Positions 1 through 8,567 of a stretch of 64,000 nucleotides of DNA are shown here, piece after piece. The notes under the pieces are model-generated. The model ran no database searches. It was not told where the DNA came from and saw only the letters and a list, made by a program, of their open reading frames with translations. Source of the stretch: Hydrogenophaga sp. PAMC20947 (GTDB lineage: Bacteria > Pseudomonadota > Gammaproteobacteria > Burkholderiales > Burkholderiaceae_C); NCBI RefSeq assembly GCF_004795855.1, contig NZ_CP039252.1, positions 682,001 through 746,000 on the forward strand. The letters run 5' to 3'. Made by a program: the position numbers and the translations under genes. Numbering within the stretch: the first letter of the stretch is position 1; the number at the start of each line of letters is the position of its first letter.

Positions 1-198
1 GTCAACCCCGACGGCAGTCTCACCTACACCTTCGTTGAATCCGTGAAGGCGACTTTCCCCTTCTATGTGATCCGTTTGTTGGGTGGTCTGCTGTTCCTGA
101 GCGGCATGTGCATCATGTTGTGGAATGTGCTGAAAACAATCGGCCAGGGTCGGATTGAAGAAGTGCGCATCCCTGCTCTCAATCCTGCGCACGCTTGA
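1..198 (+). CDS. ccoN: cbb3-type cytochrome c oxidase subunit I, 3' end only
   Basis: The open frame runs in from the left edge and stops at a TGA at 196-198, giving the last 65 residues. It holds one long hydrophobic segment (about residues 20-43, [20 protein letters not shown]) and a short polar tail. CcoN is the haem b/CuB catalytic subunit of the high-affinity cbb3 oxidase in the inner membrane. The identification rests mainly on position: ccoO, ccoQ and ccoP follow directly on the same strand, the usual operon order. A transmembrane helix followed by a short cytoplasmic tail is what CcoN C-termini look like. The catalytic histidines lie outside the window. Confidence 0.85.
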   Translation, partial: VNPDGSLTYTFVESVKATFPFYVIRLLGGLLFLSGMCIMLWNVLKTIGQGRIEEVRIPALNPAHA

Positions 199-209
199 GG
201 ACAATAAAA

Positions 210-899
210 ATGGCAAACCAAGCAAAACCCAAAGGTTTCACGCACGAGCGCATTGAAACCAACAACTTCCTGATGATCGTGCTGATCACCATCGTGGTCT
301 CGATTGGTGGTCTGGTGGAAATTGTTCCCCTGTTCTTCCAGAAGTCCACGACCGAGCCGCTGCCAGGTGTGAAACCCTACACGGCGTTGCAGCTGGCTGG
401 CCGGGATGTCTATGTGAGCGAAGGTTGCTACAACTGCCACTCGCAGATGATCCGCCCCTTCCAGGCCGAGACGCTGCGTTATGGCCCATATTCTGTGGCT
501 GGTGAGTTCGTGTACGACCGACCATTCCAATGGGGTTCCAAGCGCACGGGACCTGACCTTGCCCGAGTGGGTGGCCGTTACAGCGATGAATGGCACCGCA
601 TTCACCTGAACAACCCGCGTGATCTGGTGCCCGAGTCCAACATGCCGGCCTACAGCTGGCTGGACAAGAAAATGGTCAATGCGGAAGACTCTCCAGGCCG
701 TATGGAGGTCTTGCGCAAGCTGGGCGCGCCCTACACCGACGAAGAAATCGCCAACGCGGTTGCTGAAGTCAAGGGCAAGACGGAGATGGACGCCGTGATC
801 GCCTATCTCCAGATGCTCGGTACGGCTCGATCGGCTGCGTCTATGGCTGCGGCCACTGAGGCGGCGGCAACGCCTGCGGTTGAAGCCAAACCCCAATAA
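210..899 (+). CDS. ccoO: cbb3-type cytochrome c oxidase subunit II (monohaem c)
   Basis: The product has 229 residues and is the membrane-anchored monohaem cytochrome c subunit of cbb3 oxidase. An N-terminal transmembrane anchor ([21 protein letters not shown], about residues 22-42) is followed by the haem motif CYNCH. The axial methionine is probably the one in [10 protein letters not shown], typical of CcoO. The ATG at 210 is chosen because GAGGA lies 8 bases before it; an upstream TTG at 195 would overlap the ccoN stop. The C-terminus is an alanine-rich tail. The gene sits 11 bp after ccoN and 11 bp before ccoQ, so it is co-transcribed. Confidence 0.96.
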   Translation: MANQAKPKGFTHERIETNNFLMIVLITIVVSIGGLVEIVPLFFQKSTTEPLPGVKPYTALQLAGRDVYVSEGCYNCHSQMIRPFQAETLRYGPYSVAGEFVYDRPFQWGSKRTGPDLARVGGRYSDEWHRIHLNNPRDLVPESNMPAYSWLDKKMVNAEDSPGRMEVLRKLGAPYTDEEIANAVAEVKGKTEMDAVIAYLQMLGTARSAASMAAATEAAATPAVEAKPQ

Positions 900-910
900 G
901 GAGTTGCATC

Positions 911-1048
911 ATGGACATCAACGATCTGCGCAGCGCGATAACCGTCGTCAGTTTGCTGACCTTCGTGGGCATTGTTGCCTGGGCTTGGTCCCGTCGCAAC
1001 CAGGCGGATTTTGACGAGGCAGCGCAGCTGCCTTTCCAGGACGAATAA
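911..1048 (+). CDS. ccoQ: cbb3-type oxidase small subunit CcoQ/FixQ
   Basis: This small ORF of 45 codons lies in the 175-bp gap between ccoO and ccoP. It begins at ATG 911 (AAGGAG 11 bases upstream) and ends at TAA 1046-1048. The peptide has one transmembrane helix (TVVSLLTFVGIVAWAW) followed by the basic SRRNQ and an acidic tail, the standard CcoQ/FixQ layout. CcoQ stabilises the association of CcoP with the CcoN-CcoO core of the oxidase. Length and position match the family. Confidence 0.93.
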   Translation: MDINDLRSAITVVSLLTFVGIVAWAWSRRNQADFDEAAQLPFQDE

Positions 1049-1074
1049 AACCCGCTACGAACAAGAGAAACATC

Positions 1075-1989
1075 ATGAGCGACTTTACGAGCGAATTCTG
1101 GAACTACTACGTGATCGGCTTGGTCACCCTGAGCATCATCGCTTGCGCGGTATTGCTGTGGATCAGTGGCACCACCAAGGTGGTTTCAGCGGCTGACAAC
1201 ACCACGGGCCACGTGTGGGATGGTGATTTGCGTGAAATGAACAACCCTCTGCCAAGGTGGTGGGTCTACTTGTTCATCATCACGGTGATTTTTGCCTTTG
1301 TGTATGGTGCCCTTTACCCCACGTTTGGGCGCTACCAGGGCTTGCTGGGCTGGTCTTCTGCCGGTCAACACGCGGCGGAAGTCAAGAAGGTTGAAGCTGC
1401 GATCGCACCGATCTATGCGAAGTTCGATGGCATGACCCCAGAACAAATGGCCGGGGATTCCCAGGCCATGGCTATCGGTGAGCGTTTGTTCATGAACTAT
1501 TGCGCGCAGTGCCACGGTTCTGATGCTCGCGGAGCCAAGGCTTTTCCTAACCTGACCGATGGCGACTGGCTCGGCGCTGGCGATCACGCGTACATCAAAA
1601 CCACCATCACCCAGGGCCGTACCGGCGTGATGCCTCCCATGGCCGCCGCTGTTGGTAACGCTGATGACGTCCGCAATGTGGCGAACTATGTGCTGAGCCT
1701 TTCAGGCAGCCCGCATGACAGCATTCGTGCCTCTCAGGGCAAGTTGAAATTCGCGGCTTGTGCCGCGTGTCATGGACAGGACGGCAAAGGTATGGCGGCC
1801 ATTGGTGCCCCCAACCTGAGCGATGGTGTCTGGTTGCATGGCTGGGGGGAAGAGGCCATTATTTCGGCGGTCAACAAAGGCTTCACCAATGCCATGCCTG
1901 CACAGGCGGCCTTGTTGAATGAAGAGCAGATCAATGTCCTGGCGTCCTACGTCTGGGGCATGTCCAACAAGTCTGTCGCTGCCAACTGA
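1075..1989 (+). CDS. ccoP: cbb3-type cytochrome c oxidase subunit III (dihaem c)
   Basis: The 304-residue dihaem cytochrome c receives electrons from soluble or membrane cytochromes c and passes them to CcoO/CcoN. Two N-terminal membrane spans are visible (about residues 10-31 and 63-84). They are followed by two class I cytochrome c domains with haem motifs CAQCH (about residue 143) and CAACH (about residue 227). Methionine ligands are probable in GVMPPM and NAMPAQ. The length is typical. It starts 26 bp after ccoQ, completing ccoNOQP. Confidence 0.97.
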   Translation: MSDFTSEFWNYYVIGLVTLSIIACAVLLWISGTTKVVSAADNTTGHVWDGDLREMNNPLPRWWVYLFIITVIFAFVYGALYPTFGRYQGLLGWSSAGQHAAEVKKVEAAIAPIYAKFDGMTPEQMAGDSQAMAIGERLFMNYCAQCHGSDARGAKAFPNLTDGDWLGAGDHAYIKTTITQGRTGVMPPMAAAVGNADDVRNVANYVLSLSGSPHDSIRASQGKLKFAACAACHGQDGKGMAAIGAPNLSDGVWLHGWGEEAIISAVNKGFTNAMPAQAALLNEEQINVLASYVWGMSNKSVAAN

Positions 1990-2000
1990 GCGTTTTCTTG

Positions 2001-2030
2001 ACGAGGCCTTTCGGGGCCTCGTGGTATTTT
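2001..2030 (+). terminator. hairpin after ccoP
   Basis: An 8-bp perfect stem (ACGAGGCC / GGCCTCGT, 2001-2008 with 2015-2022) with a 6-base loop is followed by TGGTATTTTTA, 12 bp after the ccoP stop. It looks like a weak intrinsic terminator or an mRNA-end stabiliser that would lower read-through from ccoNOQP into ccoG. Confidence 0.6.
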
Positions 2031-2045
2031 TAAGTCAGGGATTTT

Positions 2046-3518
2046 GTGAGCTCTACTACGCCAGACGCTGCTTCCAGCCCTCTTGCGCCGGTCAGCAACA
2101 CCCCCAGCGACACGCCAAAGGGCATTCCGCCCGATGACGAAGTGATGGTGTCGTTGTATGCGTCAAGCAAGAAAATTTATCCGCGATCGGTCAAAGGCCT
2201 GTTTTCGAACTGGCGTTGGGCAACGGTCTGGCTGACGCAGATTGTTTTTTACGGTTTGCCCTGGCTGCAGTGGAATGGTCGCCAGGCCGTCTTGTTTGAC
2301 TTGGAAGCGCGCCGATTTTTCATCGGTGGCTTGGTGCTTTACCCGCAGGACTTCATTTACCTGACGGGTCTTCTGGTGATCTCTGCACTGGCGCTGTTTT
2401 TGTTTACGGCGGTGGCCGGGCGCTTGTGGTGCGGCTACGCCTGCCCCCAGACCGTTTACACCGAGATTTTTCTCTGGATAGAGAAAAAGGTTGAAGGCGA
2501 TCGTTCGGCGCGCTTGCGGCTGGACAAGGCCGCATTCTCGGGTGAAAAGCTCGGCAAGAAGTGGCTTAAACACGCTTTGTGGATCTCGTTTGCCTTGTGG
2601 ACAGGGTTTACCTTTGTTGGGTATTTCACCCCCATTCAGGAGCTCGCGGCGTTGTCTCTTGCGGCGTCGCTGGGCCCTTGGCAAATCTTCTGGGTGTTTT
2701 TCTACGGCTTTGCGACCTATGGCAACGCGGGTTTCATGCGCGAGCAGGTCTGCAAGTACATGTGCCCCTATGCGCGCTTCCAAAGTGCGATGTTCGACAA
2801 AGACACCATGATCGTCACCTACGACGAGGCGCGTGGAGAGCCCCGTGGGCCGCGGTCCAAGAAGGCCGACCCCAAAGCGCTCAACCTCGGCTCTTGCGTC
2901 GATTGCACTTTGTGCGTTCAGGTCTGCCCCACGGGTATCGACATTCGCAATGGCCTGCAATACGAGTGCATCGGCTGCGGCGCCTGCATTGACGTGTGTG
3001 ACGAGGTGATGGAGAAGGTGGGTTATGCCAAGGGGCTGATCAAATACTCCACACAGAACGGCATGGCCAATGGGTGGTCTACCGCCCAAATGATCAAACG
3101 CGGCCTGCGCCCTCGGGTGTTGGTCTACACAGCTATCCTGATGGCGATCACCGCAGCCGTGATGGTGAGCCTGTATTTGCGCACGCCATTGAAAGTCGAC
3201 GTGATCAGGGATCGCGGTGCGCTGGCACGCATGGTGGATCAAGGGCGCATTGAAAACGTGTTCCGCCTGCAGGTCATGAATGCCACGGAGTCGCCTCAGA
3301 CCTATGTGATCACGGTTTCTGGTTTGGACGGCGTAACGATTGCGTCCGAGTCCGAAATCACAGTGTTGCCCACCGAGGTTCGATCCGCCGTGCTGCGGGT
3401 TCAGATTCCACCGAACTCGGCAAAAACGGGGTCGCACACCATCCATTTTGATGTCCGCTCTACCGGCAAGGATGTGTCTCAAGTCTCCGAAAAGGCGGCC
3501 TTCCTTGTGCCCCGTTGA
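2046..3518 (+). CDS. ccoG: cytochrome c oxidase accessory protein CcoG (FixG/RdxA type)
   Basis: The 490-residue inner-membrane ferredoxin-like protein is needed for cbb3 oxidase maturation, in the copper-delivery/reduction branch. Several transmembrane helices occur in the N-terminal half. The Fer4_5-type motif WCGYACPQ lies near residue 130, and YMCPYARFQ near residue 240. Two 4Fe-4S cysteine clusters follow (CVDCTLCVQVCP and CIGCGACIDVCD, residues about 285-325), then another membrane span near residue 365 and an IgG-like FixG C-terminal domain. Translation begins at GTG 2046, preceded by CAGGGA. It follows ccoP by 56 bp across the hairpin. Confidence 0.95.
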   Translation: MSSTTPDAASSPLAPVSNTPSDTPKGIPPDDEVMVSLYASSKKIYPRSVKGLFSNWRWATVWLTQIVFYGLPWLQWNGRQAVLFDLEARRFFIGGLVLYPQDFIYLTGLLVISALALFLFTAVAGRLWCGYACPQTVYTEIFLWIEKKVEGDRSARLRLDKAAFSGEKLGKKWLKHALWISFALWTGFTFVGYFTPIQELAALSLAASLGPWQIFWVFFYGFATYGNAGFMREQVCKYMCPYARFQSAMFDKDTMIVTYDEARGEPRGPRSKKADPKALNLGSCVDCTLCVQVCPTGIDIRNGLQYECIGCGACIDVCDEVMEKVGYAKGLIKYSTQNGMANGWSTAQMIKRGLRPRVLVYTAILMAITAAVMVSLYLRTPLKVDVIRDRGALARMVDQGRIENVFRLQVMNATESPQTYVITVSGLDGVTIASESEITVLPTEVRSAVLRVQIPPNSAKTGSHTIHFDVRSTGKDVSQVSEKAAFLVPR

Positions 3519-3552
3519 AATGCAACCTATGTCCTATGTCCAGGAGAACCCC

Positions 3553-3840
3553 ATGACCTCGAACTCAACCGATCCTGTGCCTCCCGTTGCTTGGTGGAGT
3601 GTTCCCCACATGTGGATGGTGGTGGGTGGCCCGGTGGTGGTTGTGATCGCAGCCATTGCAACGGCTGTGATTGCGGTGAAGTACCAAGATCCGGTCCTGA
3701 ACAAGAACGACTATGAACGCGACCTGAAAGCGGCCCATGCCCTTGAGGGCAAAGCGCGCGAGGCGGCTTTGTTCAACATGATGCCCGCTGGCCAGGCGCG
3801 CAATCACGCCACCACCCAGGTCGCACCGCCCGCAAATTGA
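3553..3840 (+). CDS. ccoH: small single-span protein, CcoH/FixH-like
   Basis: The 95-residue protein has one strong transmembrane segment (VVGGPVVVVIAAIATAVIAVKY) followed by a short periplasmic part with DPVLNKNDYERD. That segment is characteristic of FixH/CcoH proteins, which assist assembly of the cbb3 oxidase. The start ATG 3553 is chosen because CAGGAG lies just upstream; the frame is open further upstream but overlaps ccoG. It is shorter than classical FixH (about 150 residues), so the periplasmic domain is reduced. Placement directly after ccoG supports the assignment. Confidence 0.72.
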   Translation: MTSNSTDPVPPVAWWSVPHMWMVVGGPVVVVIAAIATAVIAVKYQDPVLNKNDYERDLKAAHALEGKAREAALFNMMPAGQARNHATTQVAPPAN

Positions 3841-3887
3841 ATACGCTGCACAGACATTGCTCTGACAGCAATACAGGAGAGTGACCC

Positions 3888-4187
3888 ATGAAGGCAAAGC
3901 GTTGGATGTGGATCATGTGGCCCGCTTTTTTGATGGCCGCGGTGTTGGAGATGTTGGTCTTTGCCTTTGTGGATCCCAGCGAGATGCATTGGCAAGGACA
4001 AAGCCTCAGCCTTTCGCGTGAAGCCATCTACACAGGGGCATTTTTCATCTTTTGGATGGCTACGATGCTCTCCAGCGCCTTGACAACTTTGTTGGCGATG
4101 TCGCCGTTTGAGGTCAACCGTTGCCCGGTCCCTGAGCAGGATCGCCCGCGTGAATGTGCGAAGAATGCTACCTGTGATCGAGCTTGA
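3888..4187 (+). CDS. small two-span membrane protein of unknown function
   Basis: The 99-residue product has two hydrophobic segments (about residues 7-26, WIMWPAFLMAAVLEMLVFAF, and 50-70, GAFFIFWMATMLSSALTTLL). A cysteine-containing tail follows (three Cys in the last 22 residues). The start ATG 3888 is preceded by CAGGAGAG. It is the last gene of the cbb3 accessory run before the convergent fnr. I do not recognise a named family. Position suggests a role in respiration or oxidase assembly, which is inference only. Confidence 0.7.
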   Translation: MKAKRWMWIMWPAFLMAAVLEMLVFAFVDPSEMHWQGQSLSLSREAIYTGAFFIFWMATMLSSALTTLLAMSPFEVNRCPVPEQDRPRECAKNATCDRA

Positions 4188-4205
4188 TCTTCTCGATAAA
4201 AAAAT

Positions 4206-4243
4206 GCCCCCTGCGGGAAATTCTGCAGGGGGCTTTTCTTTTT
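4206..4243. terminator. bidirectional intrinsic terminator between the cbb3 cluster and fnr
   Basis: A perfect 9-bp GC-rich stem (GCCCCCTGC 4206-4214 with GCAGGGGGC 4225-4233) is followed by TTTTCTTTTT. A run of seven A's precedes the stem, so it can terminate transcription in both directions. It lies between convergent gene ends at 4187 and 4268. Confidence 0.92.
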
Positions 4244-4267
4244 GGCGGAGCGGTTCGATTCGGTGCT

Positions 4268-4987
4268 TTATCCGCAGGTCTGCGGATTCACAATGCGCCG
4301 CAATCCGTCGGTGTCCTTGATGTGAACGTAGCGCTGCTTGACCTCAATGATGCCATCTTCAACAAACTTCGAAAAGGTTCGGCTCACGGTTTCCAGCTTC
4401 ATGCCCAGATAGCTGCCGATCTCCTCGCGTGTCATGCGCAGGATCAGTTCGGACTGTGAGAACCCGCGCGCGTGCAAGCGCTGCACCAAATTGAGCAGGA
4501 AGGCTGCGAGCCGCTCTTCCGCACGCATGCTGCCCAGCAGCAGCATCACGCCATGGTCGCGCACAATCTCGCGGCTCATGATTTTGTGCATGTGATGCTG
4601 CAGGGTGGTGAATTCGCGCGAGAGCTCTTCGATCTGGTCAAAAGGCATCACGCAAACTTCAGCGTCTTCCAGGGCAACCGCGTCGCAGGAATGAAGGTCG
4701 TTCACGATGCCGTCCAGCCCGAGAATTTCCCCCGTCATCTGAAAACCCGTCACCTGGTCGCGCCCATCCGCCGTGGTCACACAAGTCTTGAAAAAGCCAG
4801 AACGCACGGCGTACAGGGATGTGAATTTTTCACCCGTGCTGAACAAGGCCGTGCCGCGCTTGATGCGGCGGCGAGAAGAGATGACGTTGTCCATCTTGTC
4901 CATCTCCTCTGGATTCAGGCCCATAGGCAGGCACAGCTCACGGAGATTGCAGTTTGAGCAGGCGACTTTGATGCTTTGAACGTCCAT
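4268..4987 (-). CDS. fnr: Fnr-type oxygen-sensing transcriptional regulator
   Basis: The 239-residue CRP/FNR-family regulator senses oxygen through a 4Fe-4S cluster and activates genes for anaerobic or microaerobic life. The cysteines needed for the cluster are visible: CSNCNLREL plus C near the N-terminus, and an internal Cys in the motif LHSCDA. The cyclic-nucleotide-binding-like fold follows. A C-terminal helix-turn-helix has recognition helix ETVSRTF (E..SR as in FNR), which predicts binding to TTGAT-N4-ATCAA. The frame is open 40 codons further upstream, but ATG 4987 (MDVQSIKVACSNC) gives the normal length. It is divergent from hemN. Confidence 0.96.
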   Translation of the reverse strand: MDVQSIKVACSNCNLRELCLPMGLNPEEMDKMDNVISSRRRIKRGTALFSTGEKFTSLYAVRSGFFKTCVTTADGRDQVTGFQMTGEILGLDGIVNDLHSCDAVALEDAEVCVMPFDQIEELSREFTTLQHHMHKIMSREIVRDHGVMLLLGSMRAEERLAAFLLNLVQRLHARGFSQSELILRMTREEIGSYLGMKLETVSRTFSKFVEDGIIEVKQRYVHIKDTDGLRRIVNPQTCG

Positions 4988-5100
4988 ATTTTTCCCCGGG
5001 TAATCACTGGGGACTTTACAGCACCGCCAGTGCATCAGGCCATAAACGCCGGGAAACACTGGATTTCTCTTGCGGGCAGCTTTTCGGGGCATACCTAGGC

Positions 5101-5114
5101 TTGACAAAGATCAA
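5101..5114. promoter_or_regulatory. FNR box in the fnr-hemN intergenic region
   Basis: TTGACAAAGATCAA matches the FNR consensus TTGAT-N4-ATCAA with one change. It lies 55 bp upstream of the chosen hemN start and 114 bp upstream of fnr. It most probably activates hemN when oxygen is low and may also give fnr autoregulation. Confidence 0.85.
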
Positions 5115-5168
5115 AGGGCGCCCTGGCGTCTTGGGGCACATTCAATGCTCAGTATTGGAGAAAAGTCA

Positions 5169-6548
5169 GTGAGCCACACGATCCCCGACGAACTGCTAAA
5201 GCGGTTCGATATCCCAGGTCCCCGTTACACCTCTTACCCCACAGCCGACCGCTTTATAGAGGCTTTTGGTGAGGCGGATTACATCCAGGCGCTGGAACAA
5301 CGCCGGGCAGGTTCCATGGCGTTGCCCTTGAGCCTGTATGTGCACATTCCGTTCTGCGAGTCGGTCTGTTATTACTGCGCCTGCAACAAGGTCATCACCA
5401 AACACCACGAGCGCGCGGCCGAGTACCTTCGCTACCTGTCCCGAGAGGTGGAGCTGCAGGTTGAGCACTTCGGCAAAGGGCACAACGTTTCGCAGCTGCA
5501 CCTGGGTGGCGGCACCCCAACCTTCCTCTCCGACGAGGAGCTGGAAGACCTGATGACCATGATCCGCCGCAATTTCACCCTGGTACCAGGAGGGGAATAC
5601 TCGATCGAAGTTGATCCGCGCACGGTGACCGATCAGCGCCTGCAAACGCTGGCGCGCCTCGGGTTCAACCGGCTCAGCTTCGGGGTGCAGGATTTTGATC
5701 CGGCGGTTCAGAAGGCGGTGCACCGTGTGCAGCCCGCTGAGCAGGTGTTTGCGCTGGTGGCCGCGGCCCGAAAAATCGGCTTCGAGTCGATCAACGTGGA
5801 TCTCATTTACGGCTTGCCTTTGCAAACCCCCGAGTCGTTCGCGCGCACGCTGATCCAGATCAACGAGTTGCGCCCTGATCGCATTGCGCTGTACGCCTAT
5901 GCGCATCTCCCGACCCGTTTCAAACCCCAGCGGCGCATCGTGGCCGCTGAGCTTCCCAGCCCCGGTGACAAACTGTCGATGTTGTCCGCTTCACTTGATG
6001 CGCTGATCGAGGGCGGCTATGTGTATGTGGGTATGGACCACTTCGCGCTGCCCACCGACGCGCTGGCCGTGGCCAAACGCCAAGGGCGCTTGCACCGCAA
6101 TTTTCAGGGGTACAGCACACAGCCCGATTGCGATCTGATCGCCCTCGGCGTTTCGGCCATCGGGCGCATCGGTGCCACCTACAGCCAAAATGCCAAAACG
6201 CTGGACGAGTACTACGACGCCCTGAATCAGGGTCGACTGCCCATCGTGCGCGGGCTGGCCTTGTCCCGTGACGATCTGCTGCGCCGGGCGGTGATCATGT
6301 CCATCATGTGCCAGGGAGAACTCGACTTCGAGTCGATTGAGCTCGGACACCTCATCAAGGTCAAGGCGTACTTTGCGCGAGAGCTCGAAGTGCTGGCCGA
6401 CATGCAGGCCCATGGACTGGTCGAGGTTCACGACAGCAGTGTGAAGGTCACCGCCGCTGGCTGGTATCTGGTGCGGGCCATTGCCATGGTGTTCGACAAA
6501 AACCTCCAGGTCGATCTGGACCGGGCCCGTTTTTCCAAGATCATTTGA
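5169..6548 (+). CDS. hemN: oxygen-independent coproporphyrinogen III dehydrogenase
   Basis: This radical-SAM enzyme decarboxylates coproporphyrinogen III to protoporphyrinogen IX without oxygen, in the cytoplasm, for haem synthesis under low oxygen. Near the N-terminus are GPRYTSYPTADRF and the cluster motif CESVCYYCACN (CxxxCxxC plus C), followed by GGGTPTFLS for SAM binding. GTG 5169 is chosen because TTGGAG lies 8 bases upstream and the resulting 459 residues match the usual HemN length; ATG 5145 in the same frame is an alternative. An FNR box lies upstream, and fnr is divergent. Haem supply fits the neighbouring oxidase genes. Confidence 0.95.
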   Translation: MSHTIPDELLKRFDIPGPRYTSYPTADRFIEAFGEADYIQALEQRRAGSMALPLSLYVHIPFCESVCYYCACNKVITKHHERAAEYLRYLSREVELQVEHFGKGHNVSQLHLGGGTPTFLSDEELEDLMTMIRRNFTLVPGGEYSIEVDPRTVTDQRLQTLARLGFNRLSFGVQDFDPAVQKAVHRVQPAEQVFALVAAARKIGFESINVDLIYGLPLQTPESFARTLIQINELRPDRIALYAYAHLPTRFKPQRRIVAAELPSPGDKLSMLSASLDALIEGGYVYVGMDHFALPTDALAVAKRQGRLHRNFQGYSTQPDCDLIALGVSAIGRIGATYSQNAKTLDEYYDALNQGRLPIVRGLALSRDDLLRRAVIMSIMCQGELDFESIELGHLIKVKAYFARELEVLADMQAHGLVEVHDSSVKVTAAGWYLVRAIAMVFDKNLQVDLDRARFSKII

Positions 6549-6602
6549 GTGGGTTTGTCGTTTCAGCCTCTGCGGCCACTGCGCAATGGGTAGAGTAGGG
6601 CC

Positions 6603-7274
6603 ATGCAAACATCAATGGCCGTGACGGCCCTGTTCATGGGTTTGGTGGGCGGGCCGCATTGTGTGGCCATGTGCGGTGCTGCCTGTGCGGGCATCGGGCG
6701 TGCGGCTGGGGTGCACAGCACCAGGGCCTTGTGGTCTTTTCAGCTGAGCCGCATGGTCGGCTATGCCCTGCTGGGGGCTTTCGCGGCCGGAACCGTGCAA
6801 GGGCTGGCCCTGTTGGGCACGCAAACCATCACCATCCGTCCTTTGTGGACCATGTTCCATGCCGCCGCGTTTTTGCTGGGTGTTGTCCTGATCTGGCGGG
6901 CGCGCCAACCCGCGTGGATTGAAACCCTGGGGCAGGGCGTGTGGCGCAAGGCGCGACCCGCCTTGAACCGTTTGGGGGGGAAAGCGCCCTTCATCTTGGG
7001 CGGTGCATGGGCACTCATGCCCTGCGGCTTGCTTTATTCGGCACTGCTGGTGGCGTCACTGTCAGCCAATGCTTGGGAAGGCGCCCTCATCATGGCGCTT
7101 TTTTGCCTCGGCACATCGGTTTCGTTGACAGCGGCGCCGTGGCTTTTGTTGCGCTTGCGCGGCGCAGCGTCGGGCTCTTGGGCGATTCGCCTGGCGGGCC
7201 TGGCATTGGCCGCAACCTCGGGATGGGCGCTCTGGATGGGTCTGACCAATCCGACGGGGCTGTTTTGCCTGTAG
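6603..7274 (+). CDS. DsbD_2/TauE-SafE-like membrane protein of cbb3 clusters
   Basis: The 223-residue, six-span membrane protein opens with the signature MGLVGGPHCVAMCGAAC, in which conserved Cys and His residues lie in the first helix. A matching CGLLYSALL sits in the second half. This is the DsbD_2 type (PF13386-like), often annotated as sulfite exporter TauE/SafE and commonly found near ccoNOQP and fnr. A role in metal or thiol handling for oxidase maturation is inferred from context. It starts at ATG 6603 and ends 6 bp from the convergent EamA gene. Confidence 0.82.
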   Translation: MQTSMAVTALFMGLVGGPHCVAMCGAACAGIGRAAGVHSTRALWSFQLSRMVGYALLGAFAAGTVQGLALLGTQTITIRPLWTMFHAAAFLLGVVLIWRARQPAWIETLGQGVWRKARPALNRLGGKAPFILGGAWALMPCGLLYSALLVASLSANAWEGALIMALFCLGTSVSLTAAPWLLLRLRGAASGSWAIRLAGLALAATSGWALWMGLTNPTGLFCL

Positions 7275-7280
7275 TCGCGA

Positions 7281-8252
7281 TCAGATGAGAGGGCCGACCC
7301 CGGTTGGCTTGCGGCCAGGCAAGGTTGCCAGCACCAGACCAAACAGGGCAATGCCAAACGCAAGCAGTTGCATGGTGGTGAGTTGCTCGCCCATGAAGAG
7401 CACGCCGATGGCGGCCGCGCTCAAGGGCAGCATCACGGTGAACACCCCTGCGCGAGACGCCGGCACGACCTTGAGTCCCGTCATCCAGAGCCACACGGTC
7501 CACATGCTCGCGGCCAGACCGTAGAACACCAGCAAGGTCCAGATGTTGAGCGGGACGGCTGAAAAATCGTAGTGCCAGGCGACCCACAAACCCATGGGTG
7601 TGACCAGCGCAAACCCCCACAGGTTGATGATGGCCGAAATGCGCTTGGGCCCCAGGCCTTCGGTGAGGAGCTTGCCGATCACCACGTACGAAGCCTCACA
7701 AACCACGGCAGCAAAAATCAACAAATTGCCCCACACCGAGAGCGGCACACCGATGAAGTGTGCTTCGGCGTTGGCTTGTCCTGCGCCCTCAGGCTTTTGC
7801 AGGGAGAACAGGCCAATGCCCACAGCCGCACAGGCGATGGCGCCGAGGGTGCGCAAGTCAATGCGTTCTTTGAGGAAGATCCGGCTGAGCACGGCCACCA
7901 CGGCCGGTATGGAAGACATCACCACGCCAGCGGCCACCGCCGTCGTGAGGCTCACGCCAAACAGCATGCAGATGGAAAACAGGAAATTGCCGAGAAACGA
8001 CTCGAGAAACAGCAGACCCTTGGTTCGCCGGGACATGGCCGGCTCTTTGGGCGGCTTGCGCAGCCAGCGCCACATGGCCAGTCCCCCGATGCCAAACCTG
8101 AGCCAGGCGAGCAGAAACACGGGGAACACCACAACCAGCGGTTTGGACAGAGCGACATAGCTGCCGACCAAAGACATGCTGAGCGCCAAACAGACATAGG
8201 CCTGCCAAGGTTTTGGGGTGAACGACGAATGGGGCATATGGGAGGCGATCAT
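7281..8252 (-). CDS. EamA/DMT-family transporter
   Basis: The 323-residue membrane protein has about ten predicted spans in two EamA halves. Typical features are the opening VCLALSMSLVGSYVALSKPL, the mid-protein FLKERIDLRTLGAIACAAVGIGLF and the late GEQLTTMQLLAFGIALFGLVLAT. The family exports small metabolites or amino acids; the substrate cannot be read from sequence. ATG 8252 is the longest start; ATG 8237 is also possible. It is convergent with the upstream gene and divergent from aceA. Confidence 0.9.
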   Translation of the reverse strand: MIASHMPHSSFTPKPWQAYVCLALSMSLVGSYVALSKPLVVVFPVFLLAWLRFGIGGLAMWRWLRKPPKEPAMSRRTKGLLFLESFLGNFLFSICMLFGVSLTTAVAAGVVMSSIPAVVAVLSRIFLKERIDLRTLGAIACAAVGIGLFSLQKPEGAGQANAEAHFIGVPLSVWGNLLIFAAVVCEASYVVIGKLLTEGLGPKRISAIINLWGFALVTPMGLWVAWHYDFSAVPLNIWTLLVFYGLAASMWTVWLWMTGLKVVPASRAGVFTVMLPLSAAAIGVLFMGEQLTTMQLLAFGIALFGLVLATLPGRKPTGVGPLI

Positions 8253-8567
8253 GCCTCAAGGGCAGGGGCCCGCTCGCACATGAACTGCCCTGTCGTTGAG
8301 CAACTGTTGATTTCACATGGCGGATGTATCGGTGTATATCGTGAAAGCATGCGATGCTGCAACGCATCATATTTTCTCAATGCAGGAAATCGAATGTCAC
8401 ATAGAGAAATGCAGTAGATATCCCTTTGATTTTATTAAAGAAAATTTTTGTCTTATATAAGACATAAGAGCTTCCTAAAGTCTTCTATAAGACTTAAACT
8501 TGTTCCATCGGCGCTTCTTCAGCTTGTTGCCGTCCTGTTTCTTATCAACTTCATGGAGAGTCCCAAA
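8253..8567. other. AT-rich promoter region between the EamA gene and aceA
   Basis: The 315-bp intergenic region is clearly more AT-rich than its surroundings. The part next to aceA carries two palindromic operators, annotated separately. No gene is visible in it. The frame of aceA is open back to 8448, but that segment is the regulatory region rather than coding sequence. Confidence 0.7.
8449..8496. promoter_or_regulatory. pair of palindromic operators upstream of aceA
   Basis: TGTCTTATATAAGACA (8449-8464) is a perfect 16-bp palindrome. AAGTCTTCTATAAGACTT (8479-8496) is a near-perfect second copy. Centres are 31 bp apart, about three helical turns, as for a dimeric repressor or activator binding cooperatively. 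The site lies 72-119 bp before the isocitrate lyase start. The regulator is not identified; GntR-type control of the glyoxylate or methylcitrate pathway is one possibility. Confidence 0.75.
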
